A stretch of DNA of 64,000 nt, taken from Branchiostoma floridae. Its lineage: Eukaryota; Chordata; Leptocardii; Amphioxiformes; Branchiostomatidae. The stretch spans positions 22,284,809 to 22,348,808 of the forward strand of contig NC_049983.1 of the NCBI RefSeq assembly GCF_000003815.2, written 5' to 3'. Made by a program: the position numbers and the translations under genes. Below the pieces are notes generated by a model. That model was not told the origin of the DNA. It did not search any database and saw only the letters and a program-made list of their open reading frames with translations. Positions within the stretch are counted from its first letter, which is position 1. The number at the start of each line of letters is the position of its first letter. Shown here in pieces: positions 21,310-36,300 of this stretch.

Positions 21310-24300
21310 TCAACATGTGGTGTCGGTGGGCGTGTTTGCTTCGTCCCCGCTCGACCCCGAGTGGTACGTCAGATCCACCCCCGAGTCCAGCCTGAACAGG
21401 AAGCTGTTGTCTCCCAGCCTCTTGGCGTCGGCTATGGGCTTCAGCTCTACGGACATCAGGCCAGGCGATGCCCCCAGGAGCCGATAGTTAGGGGGTAGGC
21501 TCGCCGTTCTTGCGGGGTGGGTCTTGAGTAGAGGCACGGGGGCGGGGAGCGTGGCTACCGACAGTGGGAACATGTGGGAGTCATCTGGGTTCATGTGGAG
21601 GTAGGAGGGAGCGAGCTTGGTGTGCCAGCGCTGCGCCGGGCGGGCGATGCCGTCCAGGTTCAGCTCAGAGTCCACCAGCGCCTGGTCCTCCTCCTCCTCT
21701 ATCAGCTCTGCATCTGTCTTCTTCTTGGGAGGATGCTGAGATGGGTACGGCTGCATCTCCATGACGACAGGGTTTCCATCCGTGGCATCTTTCGGGACGT
21801 TCGCCACTTTTTTGTGGCTCCCGTTTCTGTGGATTTCGGGGCTGTGAATATCAACCGTTGTCTGTGGGCTGCTGCCTTCTCCTGCTGGCGTCTCGCCTTG
21901 TACTGTGCTCTCTAACCTTTGACCTGGAGGTGTTGACCCCTGACCTGCCGACCTCTGTGCACTCTCGGCACACTTCTGGGCGAACCAATCAGGGTTGTCG
22001 GTGAAGTACTTCCTGGTGGCTTTGATGGCAGAGTCGAGGGACTGTCCTGTCTCTGTCTGTAGGTGCCCCTCCTGTTCCAGGTCCTAGAAACAATGGAATT
22101 GGTCAGATTTGAAGAAAGAAAATGGGGTATGCTCTCCAATATTCAATCTATGATGTAACTTCCTTTAATGATCGAGAATGATCCAGTGCAAATAATGGTT
22201 GAGATAAAGCGAAAACAAAAGCTGTGAAAACAAAATCAAAGCTGGACAACAATTTTATATTTGGAACCCTATACTTTTCATTAGTCATGAATGGATGGAT
22301 ATGCAATAATATCATCATGAATAAATGAAATGTAAAATATGGATATACAGAACCCAAAGAGGCTAATATGACACCAATATCTACAATCTATACAACACAT
22401 GATATATAAAAAATTCCTCCCCCCACCTTGATGAGCCTGCTGTACTTGCGACAGTTGACCTCCAGCCCGTGCAGGTGACAGAACAGCAGGTGGAACTCCG
22501 ACATGACCTTGAACTTCGGCGCCAGCTCCAAGCTCCCGGGGATGTCGCTCTCGTACGTGTACTCGAAATAAGCCGTGACGAAGCGGCAGGGACGCCCGTT
22601 CGCGACGGCTCGGTCGTGGCGGAGCCTCTCTGCGGCCATGTTGACCGCGTATAGGAACATCTCGTTGGGCTGGGGATCCACTGCTGTGGTGCTGGAGCTG
22701 TTATGTCTACAGGTCAGAAAGAGAAAGATGCATTTAATTTTATAATGTTTAGAGCTTAATGATTTCGAGCTGCGCTCTGCACTTAGTAAAGTTAGAATTA
22801 GCGCTCATTCCCTCAAAATAGAAAGAGGGCGATATAAGAGATTACCAGTCTGCTTAAGAATTTGGTTGGGGATTCACGGCTGTGGTGCTTGTGGTGTTGT
22901 GTCTACAGGTCAGAGAGAGAACAATACACTGATGTAGTCACAGCCAAATGATTTTGTCAGGTAAATATTTTACATTTCTATGGTGGCAGCACTTGTGCTG
23001 TTCTGTCTACAGATAAGAATGACAGAAATATATCAAAACAGTTTACAAAGTCTGTGACAGCAAGATAGTTTTGTTAGGAAAGGAGAGACAGTACATTCAA
23101 GATGGTTGTATTACTCTAGCATTTGCCAATTATGTTTCTTTCAGGAAACCAATGGGCAAAGCACTGTGCAAAATGTACTGAATCCGTTAAAACGCTTTGC
23201 AGATTTTCATACATGTTATATTCATGACACTGTGACTATGATGATGATGCTGTGTGTCTTACAAATATCTTTAAACAAACTTTGAATAAAGCATCAATAA
23301 AAGTATATCAAAATGTATTTTATAAAGCATTTACATGACAAGTTCACATGACAAGTTCAGACAGAGTTCTACACTTTCTATCTAACCTTTGTCTCTGTAG
23401 ATGATACTTGAGCCCTGTGGAGCAGACCACGATGACGTAGTCACAGTCTGTCAGGTGCTTGATGGTCCACTCTGCCTGGACGTGCAGATCCCCCTCACCC
23501 ACGTACCAGGAGTCCAGGAACACATGGCACCGGCATGACTGTGGATAAGGAGAAGACAGAAACATCAGGGATGGAGAATAATATTGTACGTAGCCTGGAT
23601 ATAGAGGCTGCCCTTCCCCACATATCAGAAGTCCAGGAATATGTGGCAATGGCATGACTGGGAACAATGAGAGGACAGCAACATGAAGGAAAGAAAATAG
23701 TATTGCAAGCAGCCTGGACATCGGGAGGTCCCCCTCCCCCACATACCAGGAGTCATGGAACACATGGCACTGGCATGACTGAAAATAAGGAAACCAACAT
23801 TAATCTAAGGAAAGTAAAGATGTGCTGTCTAACGAGGGTGAGCCCGCTGCACAGAGCCGCATGGAAGCGGAGTGTGAAGACTAGCCCACTGCTGCCTACC
23901 CGTGTGTCAGCAATCCCAGCAGCAGTATAATCAGGAAGGGAAAGGAAAATAAACTGCTTTAAGGTTGAATAACGTGCATTATTAAGATGCAACTCTGAAG
24001 AGCTAATATGTCTATTTTGTCAATGAATGTGCTGTGGTGCTTGCTCATCTATGCGGAACAAAAGCAATACAAACCATATGTTCTAGGAAGAAAAGACAAT
24101 TCTTATTTTTCTGCTAAGCCTTATGTTTCTTTACTTAACTCACCTCGTGTAGGAAGGATGCAAACTGGTTGACAGTGTTGGTGTGGGCATCACAGTCTGC
24201 TGGCGAGTACAGGATCAGCACTTTGGGGCAGTCGTAATCTAGAAGAAGAAAGAAAAGACATTCATGATACAGGAATTGGACACTGACATGCCTGAAAGAA

Positions 24301-27300
24301 AACAAAGACATGTGTATGTACTTGGCAGCACAGTGTCATGCACAATGAAATGTGGATCTGAAAGTTGAGGAAAAGATCATCAAACAAATATGCATCTTTT
24401 ATCACATCTCTCTTCAGTTGATTGCACAATGTGACTTTACTACAGCTCACTTTTATACTAAATTATAGCTTAGCTCACAAGGTCACCCCTTTCAACGAAG
24501 TAACAATTAATCAGTTACTGAAAAAAAATCAGAATACCATGATTACATGTACCTGGTGAGAGCAGATCCTTGCTCTTCTCTCCATTGTTCCTCTGTCCAG
24601 TCCTGACCCCTCCTTGCTGCTGTCCCCCCTCCCCTCCCAGACTCATGGACTCCCCCGGTCCATCCTCCTCATCCTCAAACTCCCTGTATTCATTCTCTGT
24701 AGGAGGGGGAAGGGTACAAAAATGAACATATAGGTGGACAAATTGATATGTTAAAAAAAAGGACTGATCTTGAACCAGTTTAGCTCACTGAAGATAAATT
24801 CTTCCACTGGTCGTGACAGAGAAGACAGATGCTATGTACAGCATTAATAGGTTCATTGAAATGGGGAAATTCCCACTAGCTCTTTTCCACAAGCACAATG
24901 ACCAGCGGACCATGGTTTAATGTCCCACCCTAAGGATTGCAACCCTTCCGGTAGTGTGCATGTCAAGTGAGCAATACAGCAGAATCAAACTCACAACGTT
25001 ACTAAGCTTCTACCCACTGGACTACACACGCTTCACTAATTGTTTAGCTAATGTCAGAAACTGTTACAGTATAATACAAATAATATTACTGAATTTTAAT
25101 GTCTTCCTTTTCTATGAATCATGTTTCTTTTAACTTCTGACCAATTTTACCTAAACTGTAAGCTATTGACTACATAAGCAGAACAAACAAGGTCAGGACA
25201 GCATACATACAAATGTCAATCATGTTTGATTTTTATGCTTGATGGTAGTATTAACAGAAAATGTATATTCTTTTATTACCAAAAAATGTTTAATCATTCA
25301 GCAGAGCCAAAACTGTATGATTGTACAGCATGTACTAAAGAAAGATGCTCACTTCTCCTTCTGTATCTTCTGTAGATCAGTACAGCAGCAAGTCCAGCAA
25401 AGGCCCACAGACCCAGGACACCCAGGCAGGCCATGGCTACGATCACTGGTGTGGACAGGGTGGGTCCACGTGGGTCTACAATAGAAGAGATGGGACATGT
25501 TAGTAAGGCTTCACAGACCCAGGACACCCAGGCAGGCCATGGCTATGATCACTGGTGTGGACAGGGTGGGTCCACGTGGGTCTACAATAGAAGAGATGGG
25601 ACATGTTAGTAAGGCTTCACAGACCCAGGACACCCAGGCAGGCCATGGCTACGATCACTGGTGTGGACAGGGTGGGTCCACGTGGGTCTAAAACAAAAGG
25701 AACATGTATCATGTTAGTACAGCCCCCACATACGGAGCATCCAGGCAGGCCAGGTTGGAACAGTTAATATAGAAGAAAAAAATCCTCGTAAGTAATAAAT
25801 GCTAAAATGATATAGGCTTTTCAAACCAAAATAGTTATGGTTTAGAGCCTCGGATATTTGTATCAAACAGGAAAACTATATTAATAGTTCTTTTAGAAAT
25901 ATAACTACATGTACTGTTATACAGAAATGAAGAGAAGCAATGTTTATAATCTTTATCAATAATGTTACAACCCCAATGCTAACATGATAAAACCAGCTGT
26001 GGAACTTTTGCTACTGACCAGGTTTGTGCTGCACAGAGAAGACCACAGGAGTGGACCTGGGAGCTCCCTGCTGGTTAGAGGAGATCTGTACTGTGTAGGG
26101 CGCGCTGGGGTCCAGATTCTCCAGATCGTACGTCAGGGAGGTGGCGTTTGCATCAAAAGGCTGCCGGGGACAAAACACCAGTGGTTAAGTAAAGTTCAAA
26201 CAAAGACACATTTCACAGTACTTTAGATAATAATAAACAATATTTAAATGTTGTTAAGACAATCCATTCTCTACTACTGAGTGAAAATTGGAGATTTACT
26301 TTTATATGATTGATTTCAGCATTACTAAAATGAATTCTAGTAACGTTCAAGAAGTAATCTACAATTATGTTCCATTCATTTGTCTCTCAGAGAGACAATT
26401 GTTGTAATGCTTTTTTTTTTCAAGAAATTTTAAAGTATAAATCCATGTTGTATGGAAACAAATACTTCCTGTCTCACCTGCTGTACAATATACGAAGTGG
26501 TGTTCTCTGGTTCCCAGGTATCCACCTCCAGATAGTTGTGGGGCGGCCGTCCAAAGTGCACGAAGTAACTGCCGAACTTGTACCGCTCGGGCGCCAGGTC
26601 AAAGGTCACCTTAGCCGAGGAGTAGCTGGAGTTGACCTTGACTGTCTGAGGCAGCCATTCTGTGAGAGGTCAAAAGAAAGTTTAGAATCTGAAGATCCTT
26701 GGTTCAAATCCCTTACAGACCTAGATGTTGTACCCTTGGGAGAGGCACCTTATTTTGTACAAAACTGGTGTGTTATGCCAAAAGCAGTCTACTGACAATG
26801 GAAAATAAAAAGACACAAAATGTCAGCGATACAGGCTACAGTAAAGACCTACAATTTACAAATTCAAAGCAGTAGGACAAAAAGTTGTGCGCATCAATTC
26901 TTTACATATTTACAAGTTGAAAAGTTATTTACTACGTACCTTCCATGCACTCTTGAAGAGACTTGTTCAACAGGTAGTCACATTCTGAAAAGGCAAAGAT
27001 GCATTTTTTCCATCACAATATAATCTAAATACATTTAAATGTATACATTTCATTGTTAAACCTGGCATGGCATATTAAATGTATGAAAACATGAAATTGT
27101 TGTCTTTTTCATATGGCATTCCTTTGTAGCTTACCTCTAGCATGGAAGGTAAATGTAGACACTCTGTCTTGCTGCAGTTCTGAAACTTTAGGTAGAGGGA
27201 GTGGCTGCACTGCTACCAGGTACTCAGCTTCCAAAACGAGGTTCTGGAATCCATCATAGTGATACTCTTCCATCTGTGGAATAAGATATAAAAGGTTACT

Positions 27301-30300
27301 TCTTTGTCTCTACTACATGTACTTGTTGTTTGTTTGCTTGTTAGTTATTGCAGTATTGTTGTACATTTATACCATTGTTTCCCTTCAGCTACATGTATTT
27401 TCATGGCTTCCCTAACATGAAAATGGACACTATCCAACAAAGCATAAGTCATCACCTTACAAATCTTGTTCAATGTGACGAGGGAAAATATGATAGAGTT
27501 CTTAGTCAAAACAATTTCCTGTACCAAAGTTGACCTAGTATACAAATCACAGTACAAGAAAACAAGAGGACCACAAGATAGAAGATTGGCATGATACAAG
27601 ATAAAAGTTTCCCTTTGTCATATGGTTGCAAGGACCTGAATTCTTCACCCTACCATTGTACACGGTGCAATGGCCGATTAGGTAGAGAGTTCACCTTGCA
27701 TTCGGTAGATCGTGGGTTTGATCCCCGGCCGAGTTATACCAAGTCAAGACTTTAAAATTGTTCATGCTGCTTTCTGCGTTTTAGCACTCAGCATTCAGGA
27801 AAGAGTATGGCAGTTAAATACACATCACAACCAATGCACTAGGTATGCACTAGCCCCCTGCTCTAGTGATTGCACAAATTGTGTGGCCCAGGGCTACAGA
27901 AACAGATACGGACGCCGCCCTCGGCACCATCTGGTATGGGAAGGACTTTAACTAAGCAATGAACGAACACACAGACTGCTTGCGTACCAGTTTCTGCTGC
28001 GAGGTGAGGTTGTCCTGAGTCAGGTGCAGCTGCACACACCTGCTGCGGCTGAAGTCCCCCCGACCACCCTGCAGAGTAAGTTGGAAACCCTGCAGGTACG
28101 CTAGGCCTGCAGAAAGGTACAACAGATTTACTACTTTGCCTCAAACCAGTTAGGTAACTTACCAGCTAGCAAAAAGGTATGTCGATGAAGGTTAGACATC
28201 CAGGTCATAAGATACACCAAAAAGCAATTGATTACTCAAGCAACTGGATATGATTTTGGAAAATTCTTGTTTTAATTCTTATATACTTTGTGAATTGATA
28301 TGCAAAAGAGATCTAGTTTGGGAACAGTTTTATCCTAACTATGAATTGATATAAAGGAAGAAAGACAAATATTAACAAAAAGAAGCTTTGTACAGAATAG
28401 ATAAGTTCAATCAGCTTACTGGAAAGTACAAGGAGTAGTGGTCCTCTGTTTATTAATGTGTTCTAAGGATCACTTTTTCTCATACTAGCCTTGATATAGA
28501 ATTTAGAAAAGGCTTTTTTTCTTGAACCTGTACCTTTACACCAAATGGAAACATGAAACAATATGCCAAAATGCAATTACTCAAGCAACTGGATATGATT
28601 TTGGAAACGGTCAGACGTTTCAGACACCATCCGTGGTCTTTCGTCAGTTTAGCGTATCTTATCACCTGGATGTCTAACCTTCATCAATGTATCATGAAAC
28701 AATATATATCCAGCCCCCATACAATGAAAAATATGTATCTACCTAGATTGCTTGGTTTCCAGCTAATCCTGACCCCGTCAGTCTGCTCGCCCTCTAGTGA
28801 CTTGTGTGTGACCTGCAGCTCCTCTGGCCTGCCGATCTCGGCACTCTCCGTCTCCACCAGGTTTCCCACCAGTAAGGACACACAATCTGAAAGGTTTTAT
28901 AGGTTATTGTTAGCCCATTCAAAATTCCAAATGGGTCTCTTGACTCATCCATCTGGACATGTTTACTTCATGTATCCATAAGCTGGGGAATTGGGATTAG
29001 GTTATATATAATTTACATAAGTAACTGTCATCAAGTGAAATTCTACATTGTACATACTTCATTTTTCAACTTAGGGGTTTGCAGGAAAGGGACCCTGAAC
29101 AGCAAGGTTTTGTATCACACAATGTTTGTTTGTGTGCTGGCAAGAAAATTATTCTTGCATGAGCGGGTAGAAAAGGATAATGAGTTGGTAACTACTACTG
29201 ATGGGTGCATTTTTGCAATGCCACCTAGCAGGTTGCTCTAGAATTGCAAGGCAGGTGATCACCACAAATACAGCATTGTCTGACACAAAAACAAAGACAA
29301 GTTAAGCTTCAGTTTTGAGGTTTAGAAGTATGAGTCATGTTGATGTTTTAGCAGCCGCCATGTTCTTTGTGTATGTCTAATAGTGCAAGGACATATCTGC
29401 ATTGTGAGATTCCTCTGAAGCAAGAAGGCATGCTAATGGATGTGATGGAATAATGTACATTGTATGCCCACTGACTTGGACTGAACACGGCTGTCAGAAC
29501 AAGGCTGTAGGTGTATGTACAATACAAACAATACATTTCATACAATATAATCTTGTATAAACATCCAACAATTGTACGTGCTTGCCTTTGACGCAATGAT
29601 ATTCCTCTATGTACTTCTATGGTTGCTTTTGTTAATTAATCAACTGAATCTATGCATGATTCCTTCTTGAAGTCCAATGAAAAGTATATAGCCAATGTCC
29701 CAACAGTGACAAACAGACAGGATTCTTTAAGACTTTGATTAGTAGGGAATTTTGTATGTTTATCATAATGGGACTTAAAAGTGGCCACACTTGTCCAATG
29801 GTCCCTATGCAGATCTAGAGGTGGCCACTAGTATTGGTTTGTCTGTATATCAATAACTAGACGGTCTGTATGTAGGTGTAGTCACTAGTACAAGTTTGAC
29901 TGTATTATATCAATAGCTAGATGGCCCTTATGTAGAGGTGGTCATTTGTACAGGTTTGATGGTGGTCCTTGTGTAGAGGTGGTGACTAGCATAGGTTTGA
30001 CTGTACATGTGTATATATGTGGCCAGGTGGTCCTTATGTAGAGGTGGTCACAAGTACAGGTGACATCTAGGTGTGTTCTGTTACAGGTAGACTAAGTGAC
30101 ATGTCCATTCATCACTGTCCCCCGGTACACACAGGCCATGTTTGACCCGGGCAATAAGGTAAACAGCCTGGTCCAACAAGTTTGTCCTTCTGTGCTACCT
30201 TTTGTACTGTGTCACAGTGTGTGTTTACAATTATATGAACAAAAGTGACAACTACATATACAGGACCACGCAAATCTTGTTTATAAGTAGACCAGGAACG

Positions 30301-33300
30301 ATTCAAGAGTCTAAGAAGTAGTTCTAACTCTGCAAAAGTTTGTTGGAAAACAAACAAAACAATTCCAAACTCAGTCAGCAAAGTTTTTTCTCTCACCTCT
30401 AGGGATGAGATAGATATACATTTTTTGTACCACTACTTGCACTGGTTTAAGGTGTAACGATCATGTAATTGGTTCAACAGCATTTAAGGCATCCCTGGAG
30501 CCATCCAGTTTTATCATAAGTTACCACAGAACTGCTACTCTGCTGGTCATGAAATAATTGTTGAAATTCATAGCAACAATGGAAGTTCCTAAATTACCAT
30601 TCTTCCGAACGGTGACTCACCCAGCAACACAAATATTTGTTGAATGACCCAGGGCTTTGCAAAAACTTTTTTCCTAGAACTTGAGGAAATGAGTCCTCTT
30701 GTGTGATCATGCAGTGGCCACACTACATGTAAATAACATATACAGTCAAACCTGTCACTTTAATGCTCAAGGCATGCATACCCTCTGCTACCGCCAAAAT
30801 AACCCTGTCAGGAACTCCAAATCCTCGCAAACTACAATGTCAAACTCGTTGCAGGGTGACATAAGGCTGCAGTATGGTTGCCATAGGCAGTGTTTCTGTA
30901 TCAACGGGACCGGAAATCTTGTGGCCGTGGCCACGTTGGACAGGTGGCCGCTAAGCCTATTTCTTAATCATTATGAATCCAAGGGACCGACAAAAAGTGG
31001 CCACTATGGCCAGGTGGCTGCTATGCAAAGGTGGCCGCTAATACAGGTTTGACTGTACATGTAACTCAAGGCCAAAGGTTCAAGATTTGTCCTGGAAAAG
31101 GTCCAAAAACTTCTTACCTAGAACTAACTCTTGGCCACATTTTCAAGATTTTTCCTGGAACTATTTCAAAAGCTTTTTTCCTAGAAATTGAGTCCACTTG
31201 TGTTCAATCATGCCAAGGCCACCCTACTAGATGTAGGTATCATATAACTCGTGACCAAAGGCTCAAGATTATTCTTGGAACAATTTCAAAAGCTTCTTTC
31301 CAAGACCTTGGAGAAGTGTGTTACTTCTGCAACATTCTAGGTTCAGAGCTCAAGTTCACCCAAGTACATTGGACACAATAGGTCACACACAAAGTGACAG
31401 ATGCAACAAAATACATATAAAGTCAATACATAGAATAACACGCACTCACACATACACATGAAGCACACACGCACACACAGTGGCATGCACACATAGTGAC
31501 ACACAAACATGTACAGGCATGCAAGCACACTGTACATGCACACACAATATACACACACACACACACACACAAACATACATACACACATTTATTCCAATTT
31601 CTAACTGTTTTTACCTCCATGAAAAAATGGAGGTATAGTTTTTGGTGTGTCTGTGTGTCTGTGTATCTGTGTGTCTGTCTGTGTGTGTGTCCGCATATTT
31701 GTGGACATCATAACTTGAGAACCTCTCAATGGACTACGATGATATTTGGTATGTGGGTAGGGGTTGGGAAGACGAAGGTCAAGGTCGATTTTGGGCCCCC
31801 TAGTGTGTGACCTTGGTACTGCAGCAGAACTTCAATTTTTTGTATCTTTTTATCTGGACATGCTATGGTCTTGATTTCTTGGTGGCAGATAGCTTTTGAT
31901 GTAAGGAAGAAGTGGTGTATGTTTGGGCCCCCTAGCAGCTTGCTCTGGGACCGCAGGAGCATTTTTGTCAAAATCTTCCAAGAAGCATAACGGAACATAG
32001 GAATGATGAATTTCCATGATATTTGGTATGCAGGTACATGTAGCAGAGATGTACATAATGAAATCAAAATTATGCAAATTTGGACTTCATTTGCATACTT
32101 AATGAGGAAAATGTATATTTACAGTGTTTTCCAGTATATCACTCAAATACATGTTACATATGTAGTTTGTGGCAGGCGGAAGTTAAGCAGATACTAATTA
32201 TGCAAATAAGTCTCTAATTTGCATAATTGATTTGAAAGTGTCCTGATTTTTCTTATTTCGTGTAGTAAATGATTGGTCTGTCAACACTGTGACCTGTGTA
32301 CGTTAGTTAAAGGTGTACATAAGCAAGCATAAATTATGCTAATGTGAAAGTCATTTGCATAATCAGAATATTTCATGGAGGTATGAGGTCTCCGAACTCT
32401 AGTTACATTCAGTTTTATCTGCCTCCATATATACAACATTTTTGTACTAGTAGAGTCGATTCCACATTACCAAGAGGGTCTTTCTTGCCTTTTGTTCCAA
32501 CATTTTGAAAATCTTTATAACATTCTAAATGTGATAAATAACTATTTAGAACTATTTACAACATCTGTGTGATGTCCTAAATATTTTCTATAGTGTTCAT
32601 ACATGTTAGAAACATTTCTAACATCAAATCCATTATTACCTCCATGAAAAAATGGAGGTATAGTTTTGAGTGTGTCTGTCTGTGTGTCTGTGTGTCTGTG
32701 TGTCTGTGTGTGTGTCTGTGTGTCCGCATATTTGTGGTCAGCATAACTTGAGAACCTCTTGATGGACTACGATGATATTTGGTATATGGGTAGGGGTTGG
32801 GAAGACGAAGGTCAAGGTCAATTTTGGGCCCCCTGGTGTATGACCTTGGTACTGCAGCGCAACTTCCGGTTTTGCTATCTCTGTGTTCTGAACATGCTAT
32901 GGTCAAGATTTTTAAGTATTAGATAGCTCTTATGCTCAGGAAAAAATGACATAAGTTTGGGCCCCCTAGCGTCTAGTTTTGGGATAGCAGGGGCATTTTT
33001 GTCAAAAACTTCTGACGAGGATAACTCAAGAAGGGAACAACGGATTTTCATGATTTTTGGTATGTAGGTACCTTAGACAATGTTGTACAAGATAAAATAC
33101 TAATTATGCAATATAGGAGTACATTTGCATAATTAATGAGAATATTCTATCATAGCAGTTTTTTCAATGTATCTCTTGTCCCGTACGTGATATGGTCGTG
33201 ACATTTAAGTGGTAGATAGCTTTTAGTGTCATGACAAAGTGGGGCAAGTTTCAGTCCCCTAACATTCAATTGTGGAACTGCAGGGGCGTTTTTGTCAAGA

Positions 33301-36300
33301 CATTCTAAAGAGGATAACTGCAGAAAGGATTGACGAATTGCCTACATTTTAGGTATGCAGGTAGCTTAGGCAAAGATGTTCATAATGATATGCATGTTAT
33401 GCAAATGAGGAGTTAATTTGCATAATTAATGAGGAAATTGTATAATTCCATTGTTTTCAATAACTGGACTTCAATAAATGTAACACATGTTAATATGATA
33501 GGTGGAATATAAGCAGATACCAAATATGATAATGAGGAACTTATTTGCATAATTTATGTAAAAATTGGAAAACCGCTTTATGATTAATAATGGAAATTTT
33601 ATAATTGTGACATGTGTACGTTTGTCAATGATGAACAACACCATGCATAAATTATGTTAATGTCTTAGTCAATGGCATGAAATTTACAAAAGCTCTAAAT
33701 TTTCATGGAGGTATGAGGTCGCCGAACTCTAGTTTCTGTTAGTTTCTAAACTGTTCCAACATAGATTCATCATTTGTGATCACATGTGATCATATGTTCG
33801 AACAGTGAAACAAAATGATGAAACTGGGTCAGTGGGCTGGGAAGAGGGCAATTCACACATCCCTGCCAAGTACAGGAAATTGTGTCTGTCTGACAGCTTT
33901 TCACAAAAGAGCCACTAGTGTCTACTAAAGAAAATCTAAAGATAGAAGACCCAAACAAAAGGCCCATCTTAGCAGCTTTGTTTATTGGGGTAATAAAAGT
34001 TTTTATGGAGAAAAAAAATGACGCAAATTGTTGGAACATATGATCACATGTTCCAACAATAACAAAAACACATAGATGTTTCTAACTTGTTCTAAATAAA
34101 GAGATATTTGTACCATTAATTTACCAATGTTTCCAACATATATAGATAGGTTCAAACATGTTCAAACTTTCATTTTCAATTGTTTGAACAATTTAGAACT
34201 TCAGTGACTGAAATATTCTTTTGCTTAGAATAGTTCAAACTTATTACAAATATTATTTCAAAACCCTCTCGGTGACTCGGAATCGACTCTACTATTACAA
34301 ACGTACCTGAAACAAAATACGGCTGCCAATGTACATATGATACTCACCTATGACTTTCAGGTCTCTCCGTTCTCTACTGTGACACCAGGCATCGCAGTCA
34401 ACCTGTCAGGAAATTACAGAAATAAGAAGAAGAATGGAAAATATTTTTCTATTGATATTAACAGGCAATTTTCCGGATAAAAAGGTTTGTCTATGCTTTT
34501 GATAATGAATAATGTATGTATTAAAGCATCAATTAATTATGCATTAATGTTTCATCAGTCAACTCTGTTTCATTTTATCTTTAACTGTACTACAGTAATA
34601 CTACAGGTAAGCAGTAAATTACCCTCCTATTATGAGTTTTTTTCACTCCATTGAAAAGCATGTTTTTTTTACACAGGAGAGTTCATAATAAAGCTACAGG
34701 AAACCACCGCCCAAAACATGCATCCGTGCAGCCGTTCAGTTTTTAGCTCCACACTTTATAAAGGAGACCTTAAGGCCAACAAGTAACAGCAGAGGCGGCG
34801 GCACCGTTTTATAGTTGTGGGGGCGAAAATGTCTCATATCACTAAATCGCGGGCCGAAGGCCCGAGGCGTCGCGCCGGAGGCGCGACCCTTCTAGGGGGG
34901 TCCGGGGGCATGCACCCCCGGAAAAATTTCAAATCTAAACCCTCTGAAACGCTATTTCCTGTATTTTGAGGGGCAAATTTTGCTGCCAGACTAAGCTAAC
35001 TTCAATGACATTTCTATCAAAAACACACATAGTTTTAGCTTTAGTTATTGAGGGCGACACCCCCAACATATTTTCACCATCTCGAGCGGCGAAGGTACGC
35101 GCCGTTGCAAGGTAGGTTCTGGAACTTTTTGAAATCTAGACCCTCTGAAACGCCATTTCCTGTATTTTGAGGGACAAATTTTGCAGACAGACTAAGCTGA
35201 ATTTAATTAAACTTCTAGTAAAGAAAACGATTTTTGAGGGCGACGACCCACGCACCAACATATTTTGCACTACGTCGTTGTGGGCCCCGAAGACGCAAGC
35301 CGCCGCAAGGGAGTTTTGGACAAATTTTTAAATCAGGACACTTTGAATGCCATTTCCTGCATTTGAGGGGAACATTTTGCTCGTAAACAAATCTAAGTTT
35401 GATAATGAAATTTCTACTAGAAAAAGGTCGTGGGGGATGACGCTCTCGTAGCATTTTCCTACCATGTCCAGTGCCGACGGCGCGAATCCTCACAAGGGAG
35501 GTCCTTAGAAATTTTGAAATCTGGACCCTCTGAAACGTCATTTCCTGCATTTTTAGGGCCAAATTTTGCCAGTAGACTAGCGAGATTTGATGAAATTTCC
35601 AGTAGTGAAAATATACACAAGGGTTTCAGCTTGATTTTGAGTGCTTCAGCTTATTTCGTCGCCCCCACGACCTATTTTTTGTGGGGGCGGCCGCCCCCAC
35701 TGCCCCCATGGTGCCGCCGCCACTGAACAGCACATTTAGCACAATCTGGCTACCCTCCAGTCAACCTCTACCCATCTGGCAGGGGTCCCACCATTCCTGT
35801 TTTTCCTTCACGATTCCAAACATAACAAGAGCTGCCATCCAAATATCATTTATTCATGGTATCAGTGGATGTACTATTTACAAGAAAAATATGCTGGTAG
35901 TACATTTACATACTGTATATGGCTACACACTGCATGACATGTCTTTGACGGATTTTTCGTCTTTCATTTCTAAACGGTTCACAATAAGGTTATCTCCAAG
36001 CAGATCCTACGGTAGTATAAGATAGTATCAAAAGCTACCAGAGGAGTGAAGCCGGCCTAGGAACTCTGCGCTTGGCTAACAGTGGCTGATTACACTCTTT
36101 GGCCAGCAATACTCCTTAACCAGCTTTTATACTATCTTATGCCACTAGTAAATCTGCCTGGAGATTAATAATATGGTACAAGAGGAGATTTATCTGCAGA
36201 TTTAAATGTCCCTGAGGGACTATTGAGCCAGGGTTAAAGAGTAATACAGTAGCTACAGCCTTATCAGGTAGCTGGCTGCTGGCCACAACCATCCATCACA

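Noticed and set aside
21564-21915. Plus-strand open frames opposite the gene B last exon
   Set aside because: Shadows of the minus-strand coding sequence, whose frame is fixed by exon phases and paralogue comparison.
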